Source: Macrosoma leucophasiata
Lineage: Eukaryota > Arthropoda > Insecta > Lepidoptera > Hedylidae
Direction of reading: 5' to 3'
Assembly: GCA_036365455.1 (NCBI GenBank)
Contig: JAWQUS010000001.1
Coordinates: 24,475,001-24,539,000 of the forward strand
DNA length: 64,000 nucleotides
A program made the position numbers and the translations under genes. Under the pieces are notes generated by a model. The model had not been told where the DNA came from. It saw nothing but the letters and a program-made list of their open reading frames with translations, and did not search any database. Shown piece after piece: positions 44,276-54,255 of the stretch (position 1 is the stretch's first letter; every line of letters begins with the position of its first letter).

Positions 44276-44515
44276 CTTAGTTTTCACAACTTGGACCGTG
44301 ACTCTGTCGCGTGGACCACCATATTATATTTTAAAACTTAAATGAAAATATATCAGTTCTCGTGATTAAGTCGTTGGGTAGAACCACACGTTTATGTCGT
44401 CGGAAGGCAGTCCGCGCAACTTACTGTCGCCTTCAATTTGATCTGTTAAGCCTCGGAGCTGTTTCTGCCCCACTTTAAGCAGTTATTCTACAGTCAGATA
44501 TTTTAAAAACAGTAG
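44276..44515. repeat. duplicated segment, copy 1 (partner 44899-45080)
   Basis: CAACTTGGACCGTGACTCTG, CAGTCCGCGCAACTTACTGT, CGCCTTCAATTTGATCTGTT and GCCTCGGAGCTGTTTCTGCC recur in the partner. Copy 1 holds an extra segment of about 70 bp in the middle. A family A copy lies between the two. Confidence 0.7.
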
Positions 44516-44598
44516 ACATGGAGATTAAGATGAACAGGCTTTCTGCTTTTTAAGCATATTCATCCTTGACTATTAGGGTTACCTAATTGAAATGCTGC

Positions 44599-44890
44599 TA
44601 CTGGTGGTAAAGCTTCAGTGACTGAGCTCGGGGGCGTAGGCACCACCGGATTACCTAATATACGTGCCGCTTAATGGTAGTGTTCAGCACTATCATGTTC
44701 CTGTCAGGTAGTAATGTACGGACCGACCTGTAATTTCCGGCACAGAGGCATAACACCTTAGGTCTCAGGAGTGGTAACGCATCTGAATTTTGACCTTGGT
44801 CTTGGTGTGGGTGTCTATAGGCTGCAGTCATCACTTAACATCAATGTGAACTGCATGCTTGTTGGCCACTTCCAAAACCTACATAAAAAA
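44599..44890 (+). repeat. family A repeat, full length
   Basis: From TACTGGTGGTAAAGCTTCAG through GGCATAACACCTTAGGTCTC and CTGCATGCTTGTTGGCCACT to CCTACATAAAAAA. Confidence 0.8.
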
Positions 44891-44898
44891 CCTACATC

Positions 44899-45080
44899 TT
44901 GCTATCTCAGTTCTCATGACTTGTACCGTGACTCAGTCGTTGCGTAGCCCACGCGTTTATTTCACCGGCAGGCGGTCCGCGCAATTTACTGTCGCCTTCA
45001 ACTTGATCTGTTAGCCTCGGAGCTGTTTTTGCCCCACCTTGAGCAGTTGTTCTACCGTCAGATATTTTAAAAATAGTATC
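44899..45080. repeat. duplicated segment, copy 2
   Basis: ACTTGTACCGTGACTCAGTC, GGCGGTCCGCGCAATTTACT, CGCCTTCAACTTGATCTGTT and CCTCGGAGCTGTTTTTGCCC. In reverse it is open over about 70 codons, without a known motif. Confidence 0.7.
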
Positions 45081-45302
45081 AAGATCTGGGTAACTGGTGT
45101 TTTGATATGTGAATACGCGAAGAGGAAACATAGGTAATTAGGAGTGCTTTCCATTGATGTATTTGAGGGTAATAAATTCAGATAGATTATAATAATTATT
45201 CATAATTATATTAGTCATAATTATTGCTACTTACATATGCGTGGAAAAGTTGTGAAGTATTTTTTTTTCTTTCTATCTGTTCAGCTGCTTCTGCTGTACT
45301 AA

Positions 45303-45503
45303 TCTAATATATAAAATTCTCGTGTCACCGTTTTCGTGGCCATACTCCTCCGAAACGGCTTGACCGATTTTGATGAAATTTTTTTGTGCTTATCTATGAG
45401 AATCGGCCAACATCTATTTTTCATCCCCCTAAGTGATAAGGGTGATTCTCAAGAAATATGTTTTATACCTCTAAGGCGATACGAAGTTCGTCGGGGCAGC
45501 TAG
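45303..45503 (+). mobile_element. non-autonomous Helitron, 201 bp
   Basis: Host A, then TCTAATATATAAAATTCTCG, then CTCCGAAACGGCTTGACCGA, AGAATCGGCCAACATCTATT and CGAAGTTCGTCGGGGCAGCTAG before a host T. All Helitron end rules are met; much shorter than most copies of this family. Confidence 0.85.
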
Positions 45504-45609
45504 TATTAAATAAATGTATTTATACAGAGTTAATTTCAATTAGCACATCACCTCTTGCAGGCACCCTCTCTAGATCAATTCCAACAACATTTGTTCAATG
45601 ACTTTTTAC

Positions 45610-45745
45610 AAATCTTGGTGTTCTTCAAAAATGGCGTCAAGAGTCCTTCAGGGCTGGCAGCGCGTTGGCAACGCCCCTGGTGTTGCAAATGTTCACAGGC
45701 GACGGTGACTACTTTCCATCAGGTGGCCCGTCGAGACATTAAAAA
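45610..45745 (+). mobile_element. LINE-C 3' end
   Basis: TTGGTGTTCTTCAAAAATGG, GAGTCCTTCAGGGCTGGCAG and GACTACTTTCCATCAGGTGG. The coding remnant (LQGWQRVGNAPGVANVHRRR) is readable up to the stop. Confidence 0.7.
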
Positions 45746-45774
45746 AAATCTTGATAAATAACACATTGTGGCGA

Positions 45775-45855
45775 ATCGTGGGTGTTGTGAATGATTGAAT
45801 GCATGCATTAACCTCTGCCTACCCCTTCGGGGATTACAGGCGGTGAAGTTAAGTT
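45775..45855 (+). mobile_element. SINE-B tail fragment
   Basis: GCGAATCGTGGGTGTTGTGA, GAATGCATGCATTAACCTCT and GCCTACCCCTTCGGGGATTA. Confidence 0.65.
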
Positions 45856-46175
45856 TCGTTGGATAACACAAAAAAAATTAAAGCTAGAGGTGATGCGCTA
45901 ATTTCAATAAACCCTGTATAGACCTTAAAAAACTTATTTACAACAAAAAAAGTCGTAACTCTGACCGAACGCCGCTAAGTCGAGGCATGTAAAACCAACC
46001 CCGCATATCAAACCCGTACAACTGTTTTGGGGTGTCCCCTTTGAACAAGCAGCTGTAGGAGCTGTAAAGTCAAGCTGGATTACTTTATTGCAAGTTTTCC
46101 TTTGTTCTTTGCTGAGATATAAAATATAGAGGTTTAGGATGAGGACATAACATGTAGGTACATAGTAAACATCGA

Positions 46176-46553
46176 CTAGCTGTCCCGGCGAACTTCATAG
46201 CGCCAGAGAATATGTAATAATACTACGTATAGAATGGACACTTCGACGTCCCGCCCGATTGCCCGCCTCACCCAATCACCTCCCCTCTTATGGGCGACGT
46301 TTGGTATTCTCTACGTGCTACGCACACAGGTGCTCGTGTAAATACACGTCACTGATTGATGTCTGTGTAATAAAGACCAAATTAAGCGTTTGTATGGAAT
46401 TTTGGCGGAGCGTCCGCGGTGTGATAACTGCCTTAGCGGTATAAACAATAGTTTACGACGTGTTTTCAGACCTACCGAATATACACAAAAAATCATAAAA
46501 ATTGGTTAAGCCTTTTCGGAGGAGTTTGGGTTGATACACTGTGACACGAGAAT
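46176..46553 (-). mobile_element. Helitron-like element, minus orientation
   Basis: A|CTAGCTGTCCCGGCGAACTT is the inverted 3' end. Near the other end, GTTAAGCCTTTTCGGAGGAG and ACACTGTGACACGAGAATAG are the inverted 5' region of the same family as 45303-45503. The interior, GAATATGTAATAATACTACG to GTCCGCGGTGTGA, is shared with 62735-62955. Confidence 0.7.
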
Positions 46554-46616
46554 AGCAACTAGGTATGTTCATATGTTTACAAAAAAAACTGTAAAGGAGT
46601 TAGAAAAGTACGTTAA

Positions 46617-46798
46617 AGGTACGATTCCGAACTCCGCTGCACGCAACAGTGCTGCCGCCGCAGTGCTCTCGATTTTCTATTGCGTTGCTGCTGTCGCGGC
46701 TAGTCGCGTGGCTCGGTATGTAATCTCATAAAAACTTAGATGGAGACCAATAGTGCAGCGGCAGCACTGTTGCGTGCAGCGGAGTTCGGAATCGTATC
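46617..46798. mobile_element. 182-bp MITE with 38-bp TIRs, TTAA TSD
   Basis: ACGATTCCGAACTCCGCTGC then ACGCAACAGTGCTGCCGC at the left is inverted at the right without visible mismatch. TTAA lies at 46613-46616 and 46799-46802, a piggyBac-type target. The interior is GC-rich and non-coding. The terminal bases do not look like classical piggyBac ends, so the superfamily is tentative. Confidence 0.75.
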
Positions 46799-46853
46799 TT
46801 AATATTCACAAGTGTGAAGTAGCAGTAAAAAAACGGCGTTGTTATTTTATATA

Positions 46854-46953
46854 TCTATACAAATAAATAAAATTGGAGTGTCTGTTTGAAATATTAAAAA
46901 TTTTTACTAAATGCATACACGGTACATATACCAAAACCACATTTTTTACAATT

Positions 46954-46989
<36 letters not shown>

Positions 46990-47697
46990 GCGGGGCTAAT
47001 CTTGGGAACGGCTGAACCGATTTTGACGGCACTTTCACTGGCAGATAGCTGATGTGACAAGGAGTAACTTAGGCTACTTTTATTTCCATACATCCATACA
47101 TACATACAAACCTACATACAAATAAGTAGATTGGAATGTATCCGACTTTGACGGGACTGCCACGGGTAGGTAGCTGATGTAATAAGGAGTAACTTAGGCT
47201 ACTTTTATCTCCATACATCCATACATACATACATACATACATACATACCTACATACAAATAAATAGAATTTGAGTGTCTCCGATTTTGACGGAACTTTCA
47301 CTGGCAGATAGCTGATGTGACAAGGAGTAACTTAGGCTACTTTTATTTCCATACATCCATACATCCATACATACATACAAACCTACATACAAATAAGTAG
47401 ATTGGAATGTATCCGACTTTGACGGGACTGCCACGGGTAGGTAGCTGATGTAATAAGGAGTAACTTAGGCTACTTTTATCTCCATACATCCATACATACA
47501 TACATACATACTTACCTACATACAAATAAATAGAATTTGAGTGTCTCCGATTTTGACGGAACTTTCACTGGCAGATAGCTGATGTAATAAGGTGTAACTT
47601 AGGCTACTTTTATACTAGCTGCGCCCACGACTTCGTCCGGGTAGATACTGAACAATCATATTTTTTCTCACGTGGACGAAGTCGCGGGAACAGCTAG
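46854..47697 (+). mobile_element. Helitron with an internal two-part tandem array, 844 bp
   Basis: Starts TCTATACAAATAAATAAAAT and has a (GTCT)n run at about 46961-46987 and GAACGGCTGAACCGATTTTG. It ends GTGGACGAAGTCGCGGGAAC...CTAG|T. Between about 47030 and 47600, GCAGATAGCTGATGTGACAA recurs every 260-270 bp. Each long unit contains two related halves (CACTGGCAGATAGCTG and CACGGGTAGGTAGCTG) that both end in AACTTAGGCTACTTTTAT and a (CATA)n stretch. ACTAGCTGCGCCCACGACTT (47626) is an inverted Helitron end just before the true terminus. Confidence 0.8.
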
Positions 47698-48149
47698 TAA
47701 TTATATAAATAGGTATGTATGTTACTTAAAATATGAAAATTTAAATATAAAAATACGTTATTAAAATGAATCGTGAATGTTTCAGTTACCAGTAAATTTG
47801 CGAATACCAACACACTTGCCAGTGATATAGTTGTGGTTTTCTCTATAGATATAGCAATTAAAACCACAAACAATATGATAATGGAGTGTATTTTGTATTC
47901 GATTTATAAAATTTGGATCTATAGTTCTTGATGAGATACCAAGTTAAAGAAAGTTGGTTTTGCATTCACAGCCAATGCCGTTATGTTAATAAGAAAAAGA
48001 AAGACATGAATTTGGTTTTTTGAACTTCTAAGACTCCGCACGGATCAAGACAGCCCTTTCAATGTCACCGTGCCACCAATTCTCAGACATCAATTTAACA
48101 ATGACACTAATACTTAATTGTTATGATCAGTCTAGCTTCCAGGGAGTAA

Positions 48150-49010
48150 ATCAATGACAAAGCGAAGCAGTATTTCACATCGGGGCACCTACTACAGCTT
48201 GATAAGGCCCAATTGCGGTTCCATCTGAAATACTGCTCTCATTTGTGGGCGGGGTGAGTCCCAAAATACCAGCTTAATCTACTTGACTCCCTACAACGAC
48301 GTGCCGTTTGTATTGTTAAGGATCCAGGACATACTGACCGACTTACTTACTTACTCAATACTCAATACTTTATTGCACCATAATGTACCTACAACATTAG
48401 GATTATGGACCCTGTTGGGCACCGCAATGTAGGAGAGAGGATGATTTATACTCAATTAAATACCTAGTATTTTAACATATACAGACCTACATTATTTATA
48501 TTATTACTATAATTTATTAATATTTTAATTTAATTTTACTTTGTACTTATATCTTTTTCTTGAAAGAATTCATTAATGCTGTAATAGGTTTTATTTAATA
48601 ATATTTTCTTTAACTTAGTAGAACAACTGAGACTTTGGGAGTCTGTCTGTTTTTTTACCGTCTCTACAATTGCTTTGAACTGTTGAATATGATGACCCCG
48701 ATCTCATTTTCTACACCGCACCACCCACCGAAGGGACGTTCCAAGAAACTTTTCACCCTCACCGACTAGAAATGCACTACGGTACGGTCTTCGCATTCGC
48801 TTCTGCCCAAAACTGTAGTGTAAATTGTGAAACGAACTTTCCTCTGAAGTATTTCTTCGGTGCTACAATATGGGGTTCTTAAAAAATGGCATCAAAAGAG
48901 TCCTTCAGGGCTGGCAGCGTCTTGGCAACTCCTCTGGTGTTGCAAATAGGCGACGGTGACCACTGTCTATCAGTTGGTCTGTCTGCTTGTCTGTCAACCT
49001 TTTGACTTAA
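48150..49010 (+). pseudogene. LINE-C reverse transcriptase C-terminal region, decayed and interrupted
   Basis: 48156-48349 reads KAKQYFTSGHLLQLDKAQLR, FHLKYCSHLWAG, stop, VPKYQLNLLDSLQRRAVCIV, KDPGHTDRL. YCSHLWAG followed by LD--QRRAV-IV is the conserved block just after the RT domain in CR1-like LINEs. About 340 bp of unrelated AT-rich DNA (about 48350-48690) follows. Coding homology then resumes: HFLHRTTHRRDVPRNFSPSP, RNALRYGLRIRFCPKL, two stops, then GFLKNGIKRVLQGWQRLGNS up to the 3' UTR. Several nonsense changes; inactive. Confidence 0.8.
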
Positions 49011-49283
49011 AAAAAAGATAAGGCCGCATAATTTAGAACACCGAAGCATAAGATCTCAAATACATATAGCAATGCATATGCATAGTCAGCTCTGTGTATA
49101 TATGCCAGAGAAACCATCGAGTGACGCCAAACATGAAATCAGGCGCTCCCCAGAAGCAGTTCCGTGGAAACCATCCGATATGAATCAACGTCAATCCGAC
49201 ATGACTGATACTAATAACATGACAATGTGACATTGTGGACCGGCAGGCGGTAAACAAGCCGCCGTAAAAACAAACCAGTTGGG

Positions 49284-50570
49284 GCTGTTTCACAAATGGG
49301 TGAAATCGATTTTGAATAATCTCGGATTAATCCGGTCTAAAAAAATGGCGATGTAAAATCAGCGAAATTAAAAAAAAAAACACCGAAATTTGTTGCTTTT
49401 TTGTTGCTAATTAGTTGCTAGAAAATTAATTTTTTTGCTTCAACCGATCGCAAAAAATCGGCAATAACGCTAACTTTTCAATAAGATAGCGTGGAAATCA
49501 CTGGATGTGGGCTGATCGATCAAGCGAATAGTGGTCAATTTGTTGCTAATTTGTTGCTGAAAAATGCTAGGGAGAAAAAAATTTAAAAAAATAAAAATTG
49601 ATTTTTTTTCAATTATGCCAAAATAAATACTGTCCACGCTAGCTTCACTCTTGACTTTGCCGTGGAAGTTCTATAGTTAAAATTTGTTGCTGCTTATACT
49701 ACAGCTTGTTTTAGCATAGAGAGTCAGCAACAAAATAGAAAAAGGGAAGTCAAGAGAAGTTGGAGATCGGCTTATAAACAAACCGGCCACGCTAGCTTAA
49801 CTAACGATTTTTCCGTGGAAAAACTATTGTAAAAATTTGTTGCTGCTTATACTACAGCTTGTTATAGCATAGAGAGTCAGCAACAAAATAGAAAAAAGGA
49901 AGTCAGGAGAAGTTGGCGATCCGCTTATAAACAAACCGGCCACGCTAGCTTAACCAACGATTTTTCCGTGGAAAAACTATTGTAAAAATTTGTTGCTGCT
50001 CATACTGCAGCTTCTTTTAGCATAGAGAGTCAGCAACAAAATAAATACCGGAAGTCAAGAGAAGTTGGAGATCGGCTTATAAACAAACCGGCCACTAACA
50101 TTTTAAATAAACCAGATGGTATGTAGAACAGCAGCAGCGCAGGTAGTAATATTAGGGGGAGTAGAATAATGAATCGAATCTCTCCTTGGGCAGTCAAGAC
50201 TGGCACCGTGGGCGCCCCCGACTTAGCCAGGTTAGGTCGAAGAGCTCGCCCGCCGCGCACCGTTCGGTGTTAGGTATTTTTTTTTCTCCCTAGCATTTTT
50301 CAGCAACAAATTAGCAACAAATTGACCACTATTCGCTTGATCGATCAGCCCACATCCAGTGATTTCCACGCTATCTTATTGAAAAGTTAGCGTTATTGCC
50401 GATTTTTTGCGATCGGTTGAAGCAAAAAAATTAATTTTCTAGCAACTAATTAGCAACAAAAAAGCAACAAATTTCGGTGTTTTTTTTTTTAATTTCGCTG
50501 ATTTTACATCGCCATTTTTTTTAGACCTGGATTAATCTTAGGTTTAAATCGCCCCCATTTTATGAGACAG
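49284..50570. mobile_element. 1.29-kb non-autonomous element with about 280-bp TIRs and internal tandem repeats
   Basis: The left arm (about 49284-49600) and right arm (about 50276-50570) are inverse copies. Shared blocks include ATGGCGATGTAAAATCAGCG, TTGCTTTTTTGTTGCTAATT, AGCGTGGAAATCACTGGATG and GGTCAATTTGTTGCTAATTT. The outer 45 bp (CTGTTTCACAAATGGG and so on) are more diverged. Between the arms, three tandem units of about 145 bp (from about 49637, 49787, 49929) each carry CACGCTAGCTT, AATTTGTTGCTGCT-ATACT, CATAGAGAGTCAGCAACAAA and GGCTTATAAACAAACCGGCC. TTGTTGCT/AGCAACAA occurs more than a dozen times. No coding. No clean target duplication was found. Confidence 0.8.
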
Positions 50571-50689
50571 TTGATGGTAGACTCAGATTCAATTGTTTCA
50601 TTAAAACAACAGAATACTGTGATATTTTATTGCAGATTTAAATTGAATCGGACTTCGGAGTTTGGTTATGTGCCTGGAAATGTCAATAG

Positions 50690-50785
50690 GCTCACTACAT
50701 ATTACATCATGAGACAAAACGTACGTCCGAATCGTTGGAGTTTGCATGTATGCTTACATTTACTCAGCCTATCTCTTAGATATTA
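50690..50785 (+). mobile_element. SINE-B tail, diverged
   Basis: ATTACATCATGAGACAAAAC, GTACGTCCGAATCGTTGGAG and TTTGCATGTATGCTTACATT. Confidence 0.5.
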
Positions 50786-50959
50786 AAAAAAAATCTTGAC
50801 TTTTTCAAAAGTGGAACCATTAAATCAAAACTTTCATTAAAAGAAACGTCAAGATAAACGCAACAGATATGATGACTGGTGCAACAGCCCTTTCAGTGCA
50901 CTTTTTAAAGTTCCCTAGCTGAATGGCACAAAGCCCTAATACATTAAATGATATTTGTC

Positions 50960-51115
50960 TGTCCGTTGGTATGTGATGACTCCAGCCGCAAGATGTCCAC
51001 TGCTGGACAAAGCCTTCCCCAAAGGAAGAAGAAAAAGCCCATACCAGTAATGTGCGTCATTAGGGGACAATATGCCATAATCGCCACGCTTGGCAGGCGG
51101 ATTGGCGATGTGAGT
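50960..51115 (-). mobile_element. LINE-D 3' fragment
   Basis: GCCGCAAGATGTCCACTGCT, GGACAAAGCCTTCCCCAAAG and TCGCCACGCTTGGCAGGCGG are the inverse of the LINE-D 3' end. Confidence 0.6.
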
Positions 51116-51223
51116 TTGAAGTTGTTGTTAAGGTAGGTATGGTAGGTATATTAGAGGAGTTAAGTGTATGAATAAAAGAAAACTAATTCAAACTTTCACG
51201 TGTGAGGAGTCTATAGAATCTAG

Positions 51224-51427
51224 CTCCCTTATTCATAAACGTATTTTTAACAAACTTCCAAAAAAAGGAGGAGGTCTCAATTCGTCCGGATCTTTTTTTT
51301 TTTTTTTAGCTGAAGTGTTGCTAATCTCACCTTTGTCTTTTTCTATCCTGGATGTGTCAATACAACTGACAATGACAAAGCATTCTATAGCTAAAACGTA
51401 TCTAATGTACGTTTATGAATAAGGGGG
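51224..51427. mobile_element. Harbinger-like MITE, TSD TAG, with a small internal insertion
   Basis: CTCCCTTATTCATAAACGTA at the left and ACGTTTATGAATAAGGGGG at the right. TAG lies at 51221-51223 and 51428-51430. Compared with 27103-27248 it carries about 60 extra bases after TATTTTT (CAAACTTCCAAAAAAAGGAG, GAGGTCTCAATTCGTCCGGA, a T-run), which look like a piece of another repeat. Confidence 0.75.
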
Positions 51428-51434
51428 TAGGTCT

Positions 51435-52060
51435 TTAAAAAAGAGTGTATTTCAAAAACTATTCATTTTAAAATTTTACCGGTTGAAAGATAAGACACTT
51501 CTAAAGTGGTAATATGCCCTCTAACTTTTAAAGTAGATAAGAGAGTGAAAAACATAAAAAATATATATTTAACTAAGTAATATGCTGTAGTCCTCAATGA
51601 AAACTTTTATCATAGAGATATAATTATCATTTTTTCAGTTATAATAAATATTTATTTACCTATACATATTTTTAAAATCTGAAATATAGTTTTGTAATTC
51701 AGAGTTACTTACATTTGTGGTTTTGAAAAACTTTTTTTAGCTGGAGTAAAAATGATATAAGTGAACAATCAAATATTACTTGCTACTACGGAACCCTTCC
51801 GTATCGCACTCAACCGCTTTTTTCTCGAGTTATCTCGCCATTGAGCCAGATATGGATGAATTTATAATCCGTCCGCTCGTATCTTAGCGTTATTACTTCA
51901 ATTGGACCGGAATTTCGTGTCAAGGTGATCGTCGAGCCGCTTGGCCACGGGAAAAAATTATGAGATCGAAAGGGAAAGTACTAGAAAATGATTTTATAGC
52001 ACACTACAGCAAAACGTGGAATAAGTGTACATATATACCTTTTATAGTTGAAACTTGCCC
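51435..52060. other. no gene recognised
   Basis: AT-rich. CTACGGAACCCTTCCG at about 51786 resembles the end of a common lepidopteran dispersed repeat (also GGGCTACGGAACCCC at about 29893). Confidence 0.4.
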
Positions 52061-52064
52061 GGAG

Positions 52065-52203
52065 GTGGCAACAGGTTCACCACCTGTTACATGGGCCAAA
52101 ACGTAACCGGCGAGTCGTGGGTGTTTGCATGTATGCTTGAATCCATGCATTTACCTCTGCCTACCCCTTCGGGGATTACAGGCGTGAAGTTACGTTACGT
52201 TTA
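52065..52203 (+). mobile_element. SINE-B 3' half
   Basis: CAACAGGTTCACCACCTGTT, ACATGGGCCAAAACGTAACC, GGCGAGTCGTGGGTGTTTGC and CTACCCCTTCGGGGATTACA to GTGAAGTTACGTTACG. The GGTTCACCACCTG motif is locally palindromic. Confidence 0.75.
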
Positions 52204-52284
52204 TAGTTGAAACTTATTGGAGAGTCTAGCCAGATTACCTACTTTTAACATGTGAGTTGATTTTGACTATTACAAAGGCAATTT

Positions 52285-52440
52285 TTTTTCTGTAATGGTC
52301 AAAAACCTGGCTGGTAAGTGAATACTGCAACAAGTATCTGCACAAAAACTAGAGGTCAATATGCAGATTCTTTGCTACCCCTAAGGCCTAAGATAAGGTA
52401 GGTATGATACCTAAATATAAATCACGAAGATAGTTAAAAT
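52285..52440 (-). repeat. family A repeat, strongly diverged
   Basis: TTTTTTTTCTGTAATGGTCA, GGCTGGTAAGTGAATACTGC, ACTAGAGGTCAATATGCAGA and CTACCCCTAAGGCCTAAGAT follow the family A order in reverse. Confidence 0.5.
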
Positions 52441-52630
52441 ATTTATACAACGCCGCAAAATTCACATGAATTTAAATAACATTACATACCTACATGAAGT
52501 AAAAAATTACTTTATTATTCAAATTACAGCATGCAATATAATAATGGGAGAGAAAGGCTGTGACGCGGGTAGGTGTCAATACCTCCCACGGCATCTGTTA
52601 TTCTAGAGAGCCTTTGTATTCATTGTAAAT

Positions 52631-53237
52631 ATGTATGTATGTATGTATCTTCACGCCAGGTCCCTAACGGGGTAGGCAGAGAGTGTAGAGCGCCAGATAT
52701 CCTGGTTCTGACAAACCTCTTGTGCCTCGTCTACTTTCATCATTCTCTTCATACATGCACGCCGATTCCTAAGACTTTTGATCCCACCATCAGACAGAAC
52801 TCGACCTATTTGGTCATGGTAGGTCAGTCTTGATCTTCCTGGGCCTCTGCAACCATCTACATTCGCATTGTATATCTGTTTAGTCATTCGCTCATTCGAC
52901 ATTCTTTCTATATGCCCGAACCATCGGAGCATGCCTTTTTTCATTTTTACACCGATACTATCATTCACACAAAGCCTCTTTCTTACATCTTCATTACGAA
53001 CGCGATCGGTGAGTGATACACCGCAGATATTGCGCAATGATCTCATCTCGACCGCGTTCAACTTACTTTCATGCTCTTTCCTGCATACCCAGCTCTCGCT
53101 TCCATATAAAAGCGTTGGAGTAAGTACAGCATTATGTACGGCTAGTCGCGCCCGCTGGCTGAGATGTTTAGATTCTAGCAGCTTACCCAACGCTCCATTC
53201 ACGCAATTCCCAGCAAATTAAAAATTTTAATTAAAAT
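52631..53237 (-). mobile_element. RTE-like LINE, 5'-truncated, 12-bp TSD
   Basis: TTCATTGTAAAT occurs at 52619-52630 and 53238-53249. The 3' end is a (GTAT)n microsatellite (plus strand ATGTATGTATGTATGTATCT), as in RTE elements. It is the longest and best-preserved copy of this family in the window. Confidence 0.85.
52651..53202 (-). pseudogene. RTE-like reverse transcriptase C-terminal part (183 codons)
   Basis: Open throughout: VHNAVLTPTLLYGSESWVCR (the LTPTLLYGSE-W block after the RT catalytic core), EMRSLRNICGVSLTDRVRNE, DVRKRLCVNDSIGVKMKKGM, LRWFGHIERMSNERMTKQIY and GCRGPGRSRLTYHDQIGRVL, ending PVRDLA and a stop. The YADD catalytic site and the endonuclease are missing by 5' truncation. 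The intact frame suggests a recent insertion. The role in a full element is target-primed reverse transcription. Confidence 0.88.
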
Positions 53238-53289
53238 TTCATTGTAAATGTATATATAAATTAACGATTTCATACAATAAATGGCTGTA

Positions 53290-53645
53290 TAAATAAATAA
53301 CGGCAATCCTTGATACGTCCCAATACTCCCAATGCTGGGCACGAGTCTCTGCCATTCTTGGGAGGAGGCCTGGAGCTTACTCCACCACGCTGCTCCAATG
53401 CGGGTTGGTGGAGATAAGGGTTGGTGGCCAACCCGCTGTCGGATGTTTTCAAACCGTCCATAAGGCCTCCGACAAGGTTTAACGACTGCTATATATCGAG
53501 AGCAACCGGGACCGACGGCTTAACGTGCCCTCTGAAGCACGGAAACGCGCATTTTAATTTGCCACTAGCATTCACCTATCACACACCCGACCGCGCCCGT
53601 ATCGCTTAACCGAGTAGATCGCTTTTGATCTACACCAGCCGCGGA
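53290..53645 (-). mobile_element. 5S rRNA-derived SINE, reverse copy
   Basis: Plus strand: AACGGCAATCCTTGATACGT (3' end), GCTTACTCCACCACGCTGCT, AACCCGCTGTCGGATGTTTT, GTGCCCTCTGAAGCACGGAA, then the inverted 5S-like block CACCTATCACACACCCGACC, GCGCCCGTATCGCTTAACCG. One insertion-type difference from other copies near 53410. TSD unclear. Confidence 0.85.
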
Positions 53646-53805
53646 GCCATGCGCCAGCCATGCTCCTAGCTGTAAATATTCACTAGTCACGATTTTTTAT
53701 TTTGGTCTTCAGTTGTTTCCGAAACTTCTAGATAAGTATGTATAGAAAAAACATTTAAAATTGTCATACTATTTTTTTCGCAATTCACATTCAAGTGACA
53801 TCGGC

Positions 53806-53872
53806 AGCTCAGTGGTAAAGCGGCTGGACTGGTCGCAGGCTCAATTACTGCCCGAAGTAAATTTTATCTTTT
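53806..53872 (+). other. tRNA-like sequence with shortened anticodon region
   Basis: TCGGCAGCTCAGTGGTAAAG, CGGCTGGACTGGTCGCAGGC, TCAATTACTGCCCGA: a D-arm/A-box, almost no anticodon arm, then a B-box-like GGCTCAATTACTG. TCGGCAG can pair with CTGCCCGA-type sequence as an acceptor-like stem. It resembles 58992-59068 in the GCGGCTGGACT block. Probably a tRNA-derived pseudogene. Confidence 0.4.
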
Positions 53873-54213
53873 ATCTATTGCTTTTACCTGTCGGTGTGCG
53901 CACGCAACGTCAAAATTCACTCTAATAATTTTTTCAACAACTTCAATAAAAAATTGCACATTATTGGTTTGTAATTAATTGTATACACACAGCCCTCCAA
54001 GATAAAGAGGTTCGCAGTCAGCCGGTCACGGATCACCGGCCACATTCAATGCCACACGCCATTACTGCGTCTGTCTATTCAATCATACTATGTTCAGAAT
54101 TATCTGAACTTGGTTAACTTCATTTTACTCGATTCCTTGCGGGGATTGAAAAATAACTAATGCCTCCAACATTGCAAAACTTTACATTCCCAGTGATTAA
54201 TTTATTAAAATAA

Positions 54214-54250
54214 TAATGGCAACCCATTATACGTCCCACAGCTGGGCACG
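54214..54250 (-). mobile_element. 5S-SINE 3' end only
   Basis: AATAATGGCAACCCATTATA, CGTCCCACAGCTGGGCACGA: the last 40 bp of the 5S-SINE inverted, cut off where the hAT MITE begins. Confidence 0.7.
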
Positions 54251-54255
54251 AGTCT

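Noticed and set aside
47050..47600. Regular repeats that could suggest a CRISPR array
   Set aside because: Units are about 130-265 bp with (CATA)n stretches and lie inside a eukaryotic Helitron; there is no short repeat/spacer structure and no cas genes.
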